Assembly: GCF_003952225.1 (NCBI RefSeq)
Contig: NZ_CP034437.1
Coordinates: 1,655,501 to 1,719,500 of the forward strand
DNA from: Paenibacillus albus
GTDB taxonomy: Bacteria > Bacillota > Bacilli > Paenibacillales > Paenibacillaceae
DNA length: 64,000 bases
Reading direction: 5' to 3'
Notes under the pieces: model-generated
Seen by the model: only the letters and a program-made list of their open reading frames with translations
Told to the model about the DNA's origin: nothing
Database searches by the model: none
Program-made: the position numbers and the translations under genes
Shown here: positions 1 through 9,057 of the stretch, piece after piece
Layout of the letters: every line of letters starts with the position of its first letter
How positions within the stretch are numbered: position 1 is the first letter of the stretch

Positions 1-743
1 GCACACAGGAGAAACCGAAAGCGGATCCAGTAAAAAATACAGGGACTGCATCCACGCAGCAGAAGCCTGCTCAGAAGAAAACGGTACAACCGATTCTGCT
101 GCAGAAGCCGACTGAGCCGGATGTGAATTATATATCGAAGCAGGGAGAGAAGCTTGTTGCGCTGACGTTCGACGACGGGCCGGATTCACATTTTACACCT
201 GCGATTCTGTCGATTCTCAAAGCAAGCAAAATTCATGGCACCTTCTTCACGGTAGGCACTCAAGTGAATCGCTATGGCACGATGATGAAGCGCATTAAAG
301 CTGACGGCAATGAAATTGGCAACCATAGCTATTCACATAAGGACTTGAGCAAGCTTGATCGCAACCAGATTCTGAGCCAAATTAAGCAAGCCGATGTGCT
401 TATCAACAAACAAGCCGGCTTTGTGCCGCGGATTGTCCGTGCGCCTTACGGTGCGGTATCGCCGCTGCTTAGAACAATCATGAAAGAAAATCACCGCGAT
501 CTGATTGGCTGGTCGGTGGATACGCGGGACTGGGCAGGCAGCTCAGTGGCTACGATGCGGGCCAATGTGAACAAGAACACGCATCCTGGCGGCATTATTC
601 TGATGCATTCATTCGGCAGCAAGCTCGACAACACGGTCCAGCTGTTGCCGCTCATTATTAAAGACTTGAAGAACAAGGGCTATACATTCGTCACGGTAAG
701 TGAACTGCTGGCAGCTAAAGCGAATCATAAGGCGAAAAAATAG
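1..743 (+). CDS. Polysaccharide deacetylase (NodB domain), 5' partial
   Basis: The reading frame is open from base 3, so the gene begins before the window. A GTG at 123 is only an internal codon. The first 40 visible codons are a Q/K/P/T-rich linker, as in secreted or wall-anchored deacetylases. The NodB fold follows with all five motifs: TFDDGP (the catalytic Asp and a metal-binding Asp), HSYSH (metal-binding His pair), RAPYG, DTRDW and ILMHS. The family removes acetyl groups from peptidoglycan or chitin-like glycans outside the cell. The exact substrate cannot be read from sequence. It ends in a Lys-rich tail 45 bp before the next gene. Confidence 0.9.
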   Translation, partial: TQEKPKADPVKNTGTASTQQKPAQKKTVQPILLQKPTEPDVNYISKQGEKLVALTFDDGPDSHFTPAILSILKASKIHGTFFTVGTQVNRYGTMMKRIKADGNEIGNHSYSHKDLSKLDRNQILSQIKQADVLINKQAGFVPRIVRAPYGAVSPLLRTIMKENHRDLIGWSVDTRDWAGSSVATMRANVNKNTHPGGIILMHSFGSKLDNTVQLLPLIIKDLKNKGYTFVTVSELLAAKANHKAKK

Positions 744-787
744 CACCACACCACACCACACCGATACCGCAGGGAGGGAAGGCGACG

Positions 788-2230
788 ATGAAGCGAAAAT
801 ACAGCATACGGCGAAGCGCGTTCTTCCTGATCGGACTGTTGGTGTTCATTGTAGTGTCAGGCTGTCAATTCACGGCCACACCGGCTGATCTACTGCAAGG
901 TCCGCGTTCAACGCCGGATGGAGCAGCGCTTACTGCTGCTGTCCAGCGCGAGCTTCCCGCAAGGGCAAAGCTGTCGCTCGCCATGCAGGAGTCATCGAAT
1001 ACGGCGGTGCTGAAGATGGATGTTGATGGCGATGGACAGCCGGAAGCTCTCGTTACCTATGCCGATGAAGGCTCCAATCAGCATGTGCTGGTGCTGCGGA
1101 ATGTGAATGGCGCATGGCGCAAATGGTTTATTTTCGCGGAGACGTCGAGCTATGGAATAGATGTGCTGCGTACGACCGACCTTGACCGGGACGGCGAGCC
1201 GGAGCTGCTCATTGGTTGGAATCAATACGGCGAGCCGAAGCATATGCTCACGTTGTATCATGTTCCCGTGAATACGGATGAGGTGAATGTGCCAAAGCCG
1301 ATCGCGGAGCTGCCTTATGACACGATGGGGATTGGTGATGGGCAAGGCGACGGGCGGCCGGAACTGGCACTCATTAAGCTGCAGCGGGATAAGATGCAAG
1401 CGTCCATCGGGATTTATCAGTTCGCAGCCAACCAAGTGCAGAAGGTCGGTGCGGCTGAGCTGGATGGGTCGGTGAACGATTATTTGCAGGTGAGGCTGGG
1501 CAAAGTGTCGCCGGATCGTTATGGCATCATTGCAGATGCCTCTATCGGCGCGAATTCCTCGACGACGACGATGCTTGCTTGGGAAGCAGGAAAGCTCGTT
1601 CAAGTGTATCCGCCGCGGGCAACGGGTGATGATCAGGTGCAAATTAATGCAAGGACGCAGCTGAGCGGCGACCGCAACGGCGACGACATTCTCGATCTGA
1701 CGATGCTGCGTGAAGCGCCTGGGCAATCCGAAGGTGTTGCTTATAGCGATTTGCTCTGGATTGAGCAGTATAGACAATGGGACGGGCACAGCTATTTCTC
1801 AGTCGTCGGCCAGCAGTATGTCGATCCCAACCAGACGTATGCAGTCACGATTCCGGATTCGTGGAGCAACTATACATTTAGCCGTTTGAAGGATGGCAGC
1901 GACAGCGATGTGGCACTGGATGCTTTTGATCCTGTTAAAGGGCTGCACAAGGAAATACTGGCGCTTAGAGTCATCCCGATCGCGGAATGGAGTAAAGAAG
2001 AGCATCAGCTGAACGAGGACGGAAGCCGATATCTTGAGCTTGAAACGCAGGGTGGGCTCGTCTATGTTGCGATATGGAATGAGATGGCTGCCTCTGGAAA
2101 AGATAGCGCAGACACTGAGTCTGCCTCGGATTCGGATGGGGATGAGCAGCAGGCGCGCAAATTGACCGGCGTGTTCCCGCCAGATGAAGCGGAGATGAAG
2201 CAGCTGTTCAAGCTGCTGCCAGAAGCTTAA
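788..2230 (+). CDS. Secreted lipoprotein with FG-GAP/VCBS-like repeats
   Basis: 480 residues. The ATG at 788 is preceded by GGGAGGGAAGG. A lipoprotein signal peptide ends in VVSGC, with lipidated Cys at about residue 26. The body holds several Asp-rich calcium-loop motifs typical of FG-GAP/VCBS blades: DVDGDGQPE, DLDRDGEPE, GDGQGDGRPE and GDRNGDDILD. These suggest a beta-propeller on the outer face of the membrane. No enzyme motif is visible. The gene ends 32 bp before the response regulator, so it may be co-transcribed with the two-component pair and serve as an envelope sensor or accessory. That role is inference. Confidence 0.8.
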   Translation: MKRKYSIRRSAFFLIGLLVFIVVSGCQFTATPADLLQGPRSTPDGAALTAAVQRELPARAKLSLAMQESSNTAVLKMDVDGDGQPEALVTYADEGSNQHVLVLRNVNGAWRKWFIFAETSSYGIDVLRTTDLDRDGEPELLIGWNQYGEPKHMLTLYHVPVNTDEVNVPKPIAELPYDTMGIGDGQGDGRPELALIKLQRDKMQASIGIYQFAANQVQKVGAAELDGSVNDYLQVRLGKVSPDRYGIIADASIGANSSTTTMLAWEAGKLVQVYPPRATGDDQVQINARTQLSGDRNGDDILDLTMLREAPGQSEGVAYSDLLWIEQYRQWDGHSYFSVVGQQYVDPNQTYAVTIPDSWSNYTFSRLKDGSDSDVALDAFDPVKGLHKEILALRVIPIAEWSKEEHQLNEDGSRYLELETQGGLVYVAIWNEMAASGKDSADTESASDSDGDEQQARKLTGVFPPDEAEMKQLFKLLPEA

Positions 2231-2262
2231 GGCTGGAAGTAGAGAGAAGGGGGGAAGAAGCT

Positions 2263-3171
2263 TTGCGTATTCTATTCGTTGAGGATGAAGAGGCAATCCG
2301 CGGATTCGTCCGCATTAATTTGCGCCGGGGCGGAATGGAAGTGACGGAGGCGGAAGACGGGGAGAGCGCGCTTGCGCTCGCGCAGGCGGCTTCTCCGCCT
2401 TTTGACGTTGCTCTGCTTGACGTGATGCTGCCGAAGATGAGCGGGTTTGAAGTATGCGAGCAGCTGCGTCAGCAGTTTCCGCGTATGGGCATTATTATGC
2501 TGACTGCCAAATCACAGGAGGAAGATAAAATACGCGGCCTCGAGCTTGGCGCTGACGATTACGTGCAGAAGCCGTTCAGCCCCGGCGAATTGGTCGCGCG
2601 GCTTCATGCGCTGAAGCGGCGCATGCTGCCGCTTGAGGACGCAGGCGCAGCAAACCAGGGGCCAGGCACTGCGACGAGCAGCGAGAGCGGGGATACCGCA
2701 GCGGGAGCCGGTGCTGGCGGCGGTGCGGCAAGCGAAGGCGGCGCTGCTGGCAGCACCGCGGGCGATGTGCCGCAGCTTGGCGCGTTCCCGGCGCATGCTG
2801 CGCCAAGCACGGCGAGTGCCGATCATGGCGAGCAGTCGGCGGCACAAGTACGCCGATCGTCGGAGCTTCGCTCCGGCCCATTCCGCCTCTCTGCGGCGGA
2901 GCGCAAGCTGTGGAAGGACGGCACGGAGATCGTGCTCACGCCGACGGAATGGACGCTTGTGAAGCTGCTTATGGAGCGGGAAGGCGAAGGATTAAGCCGC
3001 GACGACATCTTGAACTCGGTATGGGGCCGCCATTATGTCGGCGATCTGAAGATCGTTGACGTCAACATCCGCCGCATTCGGCAGAAGATCGAGATCAACC
3101 CTTCCGAGCCGCGTCATATAGAGACGCTCTGGGGCTTCGGCTACCGATGGAAGAGGGGCGAGGAGCAATGA
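2263..3171 (+). CDS. OmpR/PhoB-family response regulator with long Ala/Gly linker
   Basis: The TTG start at 2263 has a GGGGGGAAG ribosome site. The receiver domain (about residues 1-120) has the acidic pair near E7-D8, phospho-acceptor D53 in ALLDVMLP and a KPF motif. The C-terminal winged helix (about 207-300) has the usual WTLVKLL...VDVNIRRIRQKI pattern. The two are joined by about 80 residues of A/G/S-rich low-complexity sequence, against 10-20 in most family members, which gives 302 residues instead of about 230. The stop codon overlaps the kinase start (ATGA), so the two are translationally coupled. Confidence 0.92.
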   Translation: MRILFVEDEEAIRGFVRINLRRGGMEVTEAEDGESALALAQAASPPFDVALLDVMLPKMSGFEVCEQLRQQFPRMGIIMLTAKSQEEDKIRGLELGADDYVQKPFSPGELVARLHALKRRMLPLEDAGAANQGPGTATSSESGDTAAGAGAGGGAASEGGAAGSTAGDVPQLGAFPAHAAPSTASADHGEQSAAQVRRSSELRSGPFRLSAAERKLWKDGTEIVLTPTEWTLVKLLMEREGEGLSRDDILNSVWGRHYVGDLKIVDVNIRRIRQKIEINPSEPRHIETLWGFGYRWKRGEEQ

Positions 3172-4607
3172 GCGGCAGTCTTCGAACCCGTATCGTTCGA
3201 AGCTACGGCATCCTGATCGTACTCGTTGTCGTGATGCTTGGCACGATGTTCGGCACGCTCGTATGGAATTACTATTACAGCAGCGCCGTTGGTTCCGTCC
3301 TTCAGCGGGCGGAGACCGAGGCGGCGATCCATACTCGCACCATTGCGTACGAGCCGATGAAGTCGAAAGCCAAATATATGCTGCAAAATATGTCCGAAGG
3401 TTCGACGCACCTTCAGCTGCTTACTAGCACCGGTGCACTCGTTGTGGACAGCAACGGACTCGGCAGCAGCTCCGGCGTGAGCGAGATAGAGCAGACGCCC
3501 GATGTCGATCAGGCCAAGAAGGGCAAGAAAGGGATCTGGCGCGGTGCCGATCCCGTTACCGGCGAGCGAATCGCAGCCGTGACCTTGCCCGTGCTGCAAG
3601 GACCGCGAGTGGTCGCGATGTTTCGTTATACGGCATCGCTTGAAGAGGTTGACAGGACCGTTCGCAACATCCTCTGGATTACGGTGCTTGTGGGAACCAT
3701 TGTCGTCCTGCTATTCTTCACGATGAGCGTGCTCATGGCGAACCGGATTGCGAGGCCAATCCGCAACTTAACGCGCGTAGCAGAGAAGATGGCGGAGGGC
3801 GACTGGACCCGCCGAGCTGTTCATCTCCATGACCGCGATGAGATCGGCCGGCTTGCGGAGACGCTCAATACGATGGCCTCCGAGCTGACACGCCGGGAGA
3901 AGCTGAAGGAGGACTTCATCTCCTCAATCTCGCATGAGCTGCGGACGCCGCTTACGTCAATCAGAGGCTGGAGCGAGACGCTCGCATCCGGCGATCCCGG
4001 CGACATCGAGGAGCTGAATATGGGGCTGTCGATTATCGGGCGAGAGACAGAGCGGCTGTCCGGCCTTGTCGAGGACTTGCTCGACTTTTCTAAGCTGTAC
4101 GCCAAGAGCATCGTGCTTCATCCTGAGACGCTCGACATTCGCCGTACAATTGGAGAGACGCTGCGGCAATTCGTCGCCCGCGGTCATCGCGAGTCCATTC
4201 GGATTATCGGCAAATACAGCGATGAACCGCTAGTAGCGAAGGTGGATGCGAACCGGCTGAAGCAGGTGTTCATCAACGTACTCGATAATGCGCTGAAGTT
4301 CACGCCTAGCGGCGGTACCGTGACGGTGACCGGCGAGTGTAAATCCGGCGAGGCCCAAATTACGATCCAAGATACAGGTCCCGGAATCGCGCCTGAGGAT
4401 CTGCCTCATGTCACGGAGAAGTTCTACAAAGGGACAAGCCAGCGATCAGGAAGCGGCCTGGGCCTTGCGATATGCAAAGAAATCGTCGAGCTGCACGGCG
4501 GGCGGTTTCAAGTGAGCAGCGCGGAGTCCGAAGGGACGACAGTACTCATCTCGATCCCGCTTGTGCCGGAGGAAGAGCGGCAAGAAGCTGCAACTGGTCA
4601 CAGTTGA
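3168..4607 (+). CDS. Sensor histidine kinase (HAMP-HisKA-HATPase)
   Basis: I choose ATG 3168 (ATGA overlap with the regulator stop, GAGGAG site) over the in-frame ATG at 3147, which lies inside the regulator and lacks a good ribosome site. The order is: TM1 (about residues 10-32), an extracytoplasmic sensor of about 130 residues, TM2, HAMP (NRIARPIRNLTRVAEKM), an H-box SHELRTPLTSIRGW with the phospho-accepting His, then the N-box NVLDNALKFTP, G1 DTGPGI and G2 GSGLGL of the ATPase. It is the cognate kinase of the regulator upstream. The signal is unknown. Confidence 0.93.
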   Translation: MSGSLRTRIVRSYGILIVLVVVMLGTMFGTLVWNYYYSSAVGSVLQRAETEAAIHTRTIAYEPMKSKAKYMLQNMSEGSTHLQLLTSTGALVVDSNGLGSSSGVSEIEQTPDVDQAKKGKKGIWRGADPVTGERIAAVTLPVLQGPRVVAMFRYTASLEEVDRTVRNILWITVLVGTIVVLLFFTMSVLMANRIARPIRNLTRVAEKMAEGDWTRRAVHLHDRDEIGRLAETLNTMASELTRREKLKEDFISSISHELRTPLTSIRGWSETLASGDPGDIEELNMGLSIIGRETERLSGLVEDLLDFSKLYAKSIVLHPETLDIRRTIGETLRQFVARGHRESIRIIGKYSDEPLVAKVDANRLKQVFINVLDNALKFTPSGGTVTVTGECKSGEAQITIQDTGPGIAPEDLPHVTEKFYKGTSQRSGSGLGLAICKEIVELHGGRFQVSSAESEGTTVLISIPLVPEEERQEAATGHS

Positions 4608-4614
4608 ACACACC

Positions 4615-4675
4615 AAATAACCCGATTGGTCACCGTGCTGTTTGTCGCACAACGCTAATCGGGTTATCTTTTTGC
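4615..4675 (+). terminator. Rho-independent terminator after the kinase
   Basis: Arms of about 11 bases, ATAACCCGATT and AATCGGGTTAT, flank a long loop and are followed by CTTTTTG. It closes the two-component operon and may also serve the small convergent gene on the other strand. Confidence 0.7.
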
Positions 4676-4685
4676 CAAGCAAGCA

Positions 4686-4805
4686 CTACTCCTTGTAGAA
4701 TAACGACTTGTGATTCTTGGAGACGAAGAAGACAGCAATCGCCAAGAGCACAATGATGGTGACGGAAAACCAATGGTTCGAGATCCAATGAAGAATGGTT
4801 GACAT
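4686..4805 (-). CDS. Small single-pass membrane protein, 39 residues
   Basis: On the minus strand a well-placed AGGAGG lies about 10 bases upstream of an ATG whose complement is 4803-4805. The 39-residue product begins MSTILHWISNHWF, has one strongly hydrophobic helix (about residues 13-28, VTIIVLLAIAVFFV), then a short basic tail SKNHKSLFYKE. Longer in-frame starts exist upstream but lack a ribosome site. It is divergent from the DUF3048 gene. The function is unknown. Small membrane proteins of this size are often missed, and the case here rests on the ribosome site and the transmembrane segment. Confidence 0.5.
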   Translation of the reverse strand: MSTILHWISNHWFSVTIIVLLAIAVFFVSKNHKSLFYKE

Positions 4806-4977
4806 GTACGAACAACCTCCTGACCGCGTATGCGCGAGCTTCCGTTTATGGCTAGTATGCAGAAGATTGGGCCTTTCAATTCCAGCCAAGGATGGAAGAC
4901 AATGCTACCTTTTCTATGGTCTAATGAAGTATAATCCTCATACAGGCGACAAAATTCCCCAGGAAGCGGGTAAGCAG

Positions 4978-6093
4978 ATGACAAAAGCGAATCAGAATCG
5001 AACGAAGCGTACGATGGGCTATGGTGCCGCGTTGCTGCTGCTTGCAGCGTTCATGCTCACCGGCTGCAGCGAGGATAAGAAATTGAACGCCAATGCGTCA
5101 GAGCCTGTAACGGCTCCCGCGACAGATGCGAACGCCAATCAGCCGGCCGATACGGCCCCGATTGATCCGCCAGCCGTTGACCCTCCACAATATACCGCAC
5201 CGCTAACAGGGCTCGCGCAAGACAGCGAGGCGAAAAACCGTCCAATTGCCGTCATGGTGAACAACTTCTCGGCTGCTCGTCCGCAATCGGGTCTGCCGAA
5301 CGCCGATGTTGTCTGGGAAGTGCTCGCAGAGGGCGGAATTACGCGGCTTGTAGCTATCTTCCAGAGCTATACGGGGAGCGATCCAATCGGCCCGATCCGG
5401 AGCAACCGTCCGTATCTCATTCGCATCGGTGACGGATATCACGCGATACTCGCTCATGCTGGGGCAAGCCAGCAGGGCTATGATATTTTGCAGCATCATG
5501 GCAAGGACTATCTCGACGAGATCTCGAACGCAGGCGCGTATTTCTACCGCGAATCGTTCCGGAAGGCGCCGCACAATCTCTACTCGAATCTGGATAAGCT
5601 GCGTGCGGGAGCGGCGAAGAAGAAGTATGCGGATACGGTGGACATTCCAAATTTCCAATGGTCGGAAGCGGGTGCGACAGCAAACGGCGAGGCGGCTTCG
5701 AAGGTCGTTATTCATTTTCTGCTGAAGGACTACAAGCTCTCGTATCTGTACAATCCGAGCACGAAGCTGTACGACCGATTCATCAACGATAAGCCGCACA
5801 CGGACCTGACGACGAACAAGCAGCTGACCGCTAAGAACCTTGTTGTCATCGGCGCGAAGCATAAGACCTATGACGACTATGGCCGTCTCGAGATTGACCT
5901 TGAATCAGGCGGGCCGGCGATGCTGTTCCAGGATGGCAAGAAGGTCGATTGCACGTGGGAGCGCGGCGGCGACGGAGCGATTCACATTATGAAGGACGGC
6001 CAGGAGCTGCCATTCGAGCCGGGTCATACGTTCTACCACATCGTGCCGATGACGCCGACGTTTGAAGGTCATGTGGAGATCGTGGCGGAATAG
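4978..6093 (+). CDS. yerB: DUF3048 lipoprotein (YerB family)
   Basis: I place the start at ATG 4978, because a proper lipoprotein signal follows (basic MTKANQNRTKRT, hydrophobic core, lipobox MLTGC). The in-frame ATG at 4795 would put 61 unrelated residues in front of it. After a P/A/D/T-rich spacer comes the DUF3048 N domain (RPIAVMVNNFSAARPQSGL, then the conserved GPIRSNRPYLI), followed by the C domain ending near HTFYHIVPMTP. It is a surface-anchored protein of unknown biochemical role. In B. subtilis yerB lies near yerC, dgkB and rlmD, as here. Confidence 0.88.
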   Translation: MTKANQNRTKRTMGYGAALLLLAAFMLTGCSEDKKLNANASEPVTAPATDANANQPADTAPIDPPAVDPPQYTAPLTGLAQDSEAKNRPIAVMVNNFSAARPQSGLPNADVVWEVLAEGGITRLVAIFQSYTGSDPIGPIRSNRPYLIRIGDGYHAILAHAGASQQGYDILQHHGKDYLDEISNAGAYFYRESFRKAPHNLYSNLDKLRAGAAKKKYADTVDIPNFQWSEAGATANGEAASKVVIHFLLKDYKLSYLYNPSTKLYDRFINDKPHTDLTTNKQLTAKNLVVIGAKHKTYDDYGRLEIDLESGGPAMLFQDGKKVDCTWERGGDGAIHIMKDGQELPFEPGHTFYHIVPMTPTFEGHVEIVAE

Positions 6094-6109
6094 AACAATA
6101 CGTTAATGG

Positions 6110-6149
6110 ATGGGAGCTGTGAACCTGATGGGTTCCGGCTCTTTTTTTG
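6110..6149 (+). terminator. Rho-independent terminator after DUF3048 gene
   Basis: A stem pairs GGGAGC..GAACC with GGGTTC.GGCTC around a TGAT loop and is followed by seven T. It separates yerB from the phosphate uptake genes. Confidence 0.8.
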
Positions 6150-6252
6150 CTGGAGCGGCGGTTAAAATCGGGTGTGGCGGAAAACACTAGGAGGGCGTGA
6201 AGGCTATCCGCTGAAAAAAAAGTTGCTGATTTTGAAATAAAGTCATAAATCC

Positions 6253-6269
6253 TTTACAATCCCTTAACA
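6253..6269 (+). promoter_or_regulatory. Candidate PhoP box upstream of the phosphate transporter operon
   Basis: TTTACA (6253-6258) and TTAACA (6264-6269) are two TT(A/T)ACA-like hexamers in direct repeat with an 11-bp period. This is the arrangement bound by PhoP in Bacillus. They lie about 110 bp before a DUF47/PiT pair, where phosphate control would make sense. Only two hexamers are clear, and a full box usually has four, so this is a suggestion. Confidence 0.4.
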
Positions 6270-6378
6270 AATGCGAGGTAAACTATGTTAAGATATTGTC
6301 GGTTTCCTGTGGATTTTGGCGAAAAATACCTAGGAACGATAGTGTAAATCAAGCACGCTATAAACGAAGGGGATAACT

Positions 6379-6993
6379 ATGTTTAAGAAAAAAGACGACG
6401 TTTTCTTTACAACGCTTGAGTCGATGGCGGACACAATCCTAGAAGCCGTGCATTACTTCGAGCAGAACGTTTCGAAGATTAAAGATGCAACGCAGTTCGC
6501 GAAGGCGATGAAAGAGTATGAAAGCCAGTGCGATCGTTATGTACATAAAATACTGACAGAACTGAACAAGACGTTCATCACTCCGATTGAACGTGAAGAT
6601 ATCCTCAAGCTGACGACGTCGCTTGACGATGTGCTTGACGGCATCGAAGCATGCGCATCCCGTTTCGAGATGTATAACATTACGGAGCCGGACGAGTATG
6701 TCACGTTGTTCGCGGACAACATCCTGCGCTGCGCACAGCAGATCAAGAAAGCGATCTATCTCTTGTCCGAGAAGAAGCTGCTTGCTATACGCGAGCCTGC
6801 TATTCACATTAACGAGCTGGAGAACCAAGCGGATGATCTGCTTCGCGTCAGCGTGAAGAGCTTGTTCACGAATGTGAAAGACCCGATCGAGCTGATCAAA
6901 CGCAAAGAGATCTATGAGCGTCTAGAGCAAACGACCGACTACTGTGAGGATGTCGCCAACACACTCGAAACCATTATTATGCGCAACAGCTAA
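6379..6993 (+). CDS. DUF47 PhoU-like accessory protein of PiT transporter
   Basis: 204 residues, a normal length for the family. The start at 6379 follows GAAGGGG. The protein is all-helical and rich in charged residues, with the acidic ERED and ENQAD motifs typical of PhoU-like DUF47 proteins, which resemble the metal-binding helices of PhoU. It sits 18 bp before the permease, the usual DUF47-PiT order, and probably modulates the transporter at the inner face of the membrane. Confidence 0.9.
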   Translation: MFKKKDDVFFTTLESMADTILEAVHYFEQNVSKIKDATQFAKAMKEYESQCDRYVHKILTELNKTFITPIEREDILKLTTSLDDVLDGIEACASRFEMYNITEPDEYVTLFADNILRCAQQIKKAIYLLSEKKLLAIREPAIHINELENQADDLLRVSVKSLFTNVKDPIELIKRKEIYERLEQTTDYCEDVANTLETIIMRNS

Positions 6994-7011
6994 GGAGCGG
7001 GGACGAGTAGG

Positions 7012-8013
7012 ATGGACACCATTTACATTTGGGTTGGTATCGTAATATTTCTAGCACTCGCATTCGACTTTATTAATGGTTTCCATGATACGGCCAATGC
7101 GATTGCTACTTCCGTGTCGACACGGGCACTGTCGCCGCGTATGGCGATTATTCTTGCGTCGCTCATGAACTTCATCGGCGCAGTTTTGTTTACAGGCGTA
7201 GCCAAAACCATCGGAGGCAAGGTTGCGAATCCAGCAACGCTTGACCATGGTGTGCAGGTTGTCGTCGCGACGCTGATCGGCGCCATTGCGTGGAACTTGC
7301 TCACGTGGTGGCTTGGTATTCCGTCATCGTCCTCTCATGCGCTGATCGGCGCGTTGACCGGAGCGGTTATCAGCTCCGCCGGCTTCGGTGCTATTAATTC
7401 CGCAGGCTTTGTTGATATTGTGAAAGCACTTATTTTCTCGCCGCTTATTGCATTCGCTGGTGGTTTCATCGTGATGTGGATCTTGAAGCAAATATTCGCC
7501 AGATCGAACCCGCATCTGATTAATAAAGGCTTCCGTTCCGGACAGATTTTGACGGCTGCGTTCCAGTCCTTCACGCACGGTACGAACGATGCGCAGAAAG
7601 CGATGGGTATTATTACGTTTGCGCTCGTCGCAGCAGGCATCCAGGATACGACGGATCATATTCCGATGTGGGTTAAGATCTCTGCGGCACTGGCGATGGC
7701 GCTCGGTACGTCAATCGGCGGCTGGAAGATCATTAAGACGATGGGTACGAAGATTTTCAAAATCGAGCCGATCAACGGTTTCGCGGCGGATATCGTATCT
7801 GCGAGCATTATCTTCTCCGCTACGAGCATTCACTTGCCGGTTAGTACGACGCATGTCATCACGTCTTCCATTCTCGGCGTAGGCAGCGCGAAGCGCTTCT
7901 CCGCTGTGAAGTGGGATCTCGCTGGACGAATCGTTCTGTCGTGGATCATCACGATTCCGATTGCGGCAATTCTGTCGGCATTGATCTATCAAGTGATCGC
8001 TTTGTTTATCTAG
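7012..8013 (+). CDS. pit: PiT-family low-affinity inorganic phosphate transporter
   Basis: 333 residues with about ten hydrophobic helices. Both signature repeats of the PiT family are present: the N-terminal GFHDTANAIATSVSTRAL and the C-terminal SFTHGTNDAQKAMGII, which form the two inverted halves of the permease. The start codon at 7012 follows GGAGCGGGG. It forms an operon with the DUF47 gene and imports phosphate with cation symport. Confidence 0.93.
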   Translation: MDTIYIWVGIVIFLALAFDFINGFHDTANAIATSVSTRALSPRMAIILASLMNFIGAVLFTGVAKTIGGKVANPATLDHGVQVVVATLIGAIAWNLLTWWLGIPSSSSHALIGALTGAVISSAGFGAINSAGFVDIVKALIFSPLIAFAGGFIVMWILKQIFARSNPHLINKGFRSGQILTAAFQSFTHGTNDAQKAMGIITFALVAAGIQDTTDHIPMWVKISAALAMALGTSIGGWKIIKTMGTKIFKIEPINGFAADIVSASIIFSATSIHLPVSTTHVITSSILGVGSAKRFSAVKWDLAGRIVLSWIITIPIAAILSALIYQVIALFI

Positions 8014-8017
8014 TGGT

Positions 8018-8075
8018 GAAAAAGCCGGAACTCTCGTGGGCGCTTGAGGCGCTTAGAGGGTTCCGGCTTTGTTGT
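8018..8075 (+). terminator. Terminator after pit
   Basis: AAAAGCCGGAAC pairs with GTTCCGGCTTT across a GC-rich loop that itself contains paired GCGCTT bases, followed by GTTGTTG. It lies directly after the pit stop codon. Confidence 0.65.
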
Positions 8076-8169
8076 TGGGGTGGAGTGTTAGGAGAGTAAG
8101 GATCGATAAGGGAGTAGAGGAGTAAAGGTGTAAAGGGAGAAAGAGCGCCAAGGAACAAGATCGTTAAGG

Positions 8170-8808
8170 CTAGCGGCTGACCGGACGACGTTTGCGGCGC
8201 GGACGTGAACCGCCTGGAGTGACGGTGCTCACGCCTTTCCCTTTCACTGACTTGTGCCCCTTTTTCTTGCGGCGGCGCTTAACCGGTGCATCGTCATCGT
8301 CGTCTGCTGCAAGCTTGGCGCCTTTCTTGCCTGGCGTGAAGGAGGTGGCGAGTACCTTGATGAGCGGCGCCATCTGCGAAATGCTGCCGACGACCTTCTG
8401 CACCTTGCCCATCGTCGTCACAATACCGTCGAGACCGCCCATCCGGTCAACGACGCTCTTCAGATCGTTCAGGCTGTTCGCGAGATTGAAGCCGGACTTC
8501 TCGGTCTTGGCATCTTCCGCTGCGGCGGGGAGAATGGATGTATTGGATTCGGGAAGCGGAACAATCTGCATATTCGATGCAGGTTGAATGGAGAACGTAG
8601 GGACACCGCCGGAGAATTCATTCGACACTTCGGTCGTGTTGAATGGAACGGGCGAGGTAATCCCGACGCTTTTATTGTTTTTGCCGAGGAAAGGGTCGGA
8701 GATGCCCGGGAATTGGCTCTGCCCCTGATTTTGCAGGCCTTGACCTGGCCCTGGACCGCCGTGGGGCTGCGGCGTGTTGCGGCCTGACGGATCGTAGCGG
8801 TAGTTCAC
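8170..8808 (-). CDS. YqfQ/VrrA-like low-complexity protein
   Basis: 212 residues from a GTG start with AAGGTG upstream. The N-terminus is G/P/Q/N-rich, the middle (about residues 100-150) is a helical segment with NSLNDLKSVVDRMGGLDGI, and the C-terminus is strongly basic (KRRRKKK, RRKRR). This layout matches the YqfQ family of Bacillales, whose function is not established. It is the only minus-strand gene of normal size in the left core region, and its tail converges on the pit terminator. Confidence 0.65.
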   Translation of the reverse strand: MNYRYDPSGRNTPQPHGGPGPGQGLQNQGQSQFPGISDPFLGKNNKSVGITSPVPFNTTEVSNEFSGGVPTFSIQPASNMQIVPLPESNTSILPAAAEDAKTEKSGFNLANSLNDLKSVVDRMGGLDGIVTTMGKVQKVVGSISQMAPLIKVLATSFTPGKKGAKLAADDDDDAPVKRRRKKKGHKSVKGKGVSTVTPGGSRPRRKRRPVSR

Positions 8809-9057
8809 GGGAGATCACACCTTTGTTCCTTATTTGTATACGTTAGTCTATGGTGTAGGCGAACATACGGATTGGACGATAGCCCGCATGCGCGGAATTA
8901 ATTTCCGCGTTTGCCTGAGGGCGCGGGGTGGTTGGTGAAGAAGCGAAACACTAGACGCGGCCTGGCATCCTTCTATTCTGTAAAGCGGTGATGCTTGAAA
9001 ATTCTACTAGAAAGGACTACAATGAGCATATTAGTTCATGGTAGGAGTGAGCGGACG

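Noticed and set aside
992..1789. 265-codon open frame on the minus strand
   Set aside because: It lies entirely inside the FG-GAP lipoprotein gene, has no ribosome site and encodes no recognisable motif. It is a shadow of GC-rich coding sequence.
5203..5862. 219-codon minus-strand frame opposite yerB
   Set aside because: Shadow of the DUF3048 gene; rich in Arg and Leu as expected from reverse reading of GC-rich codons.
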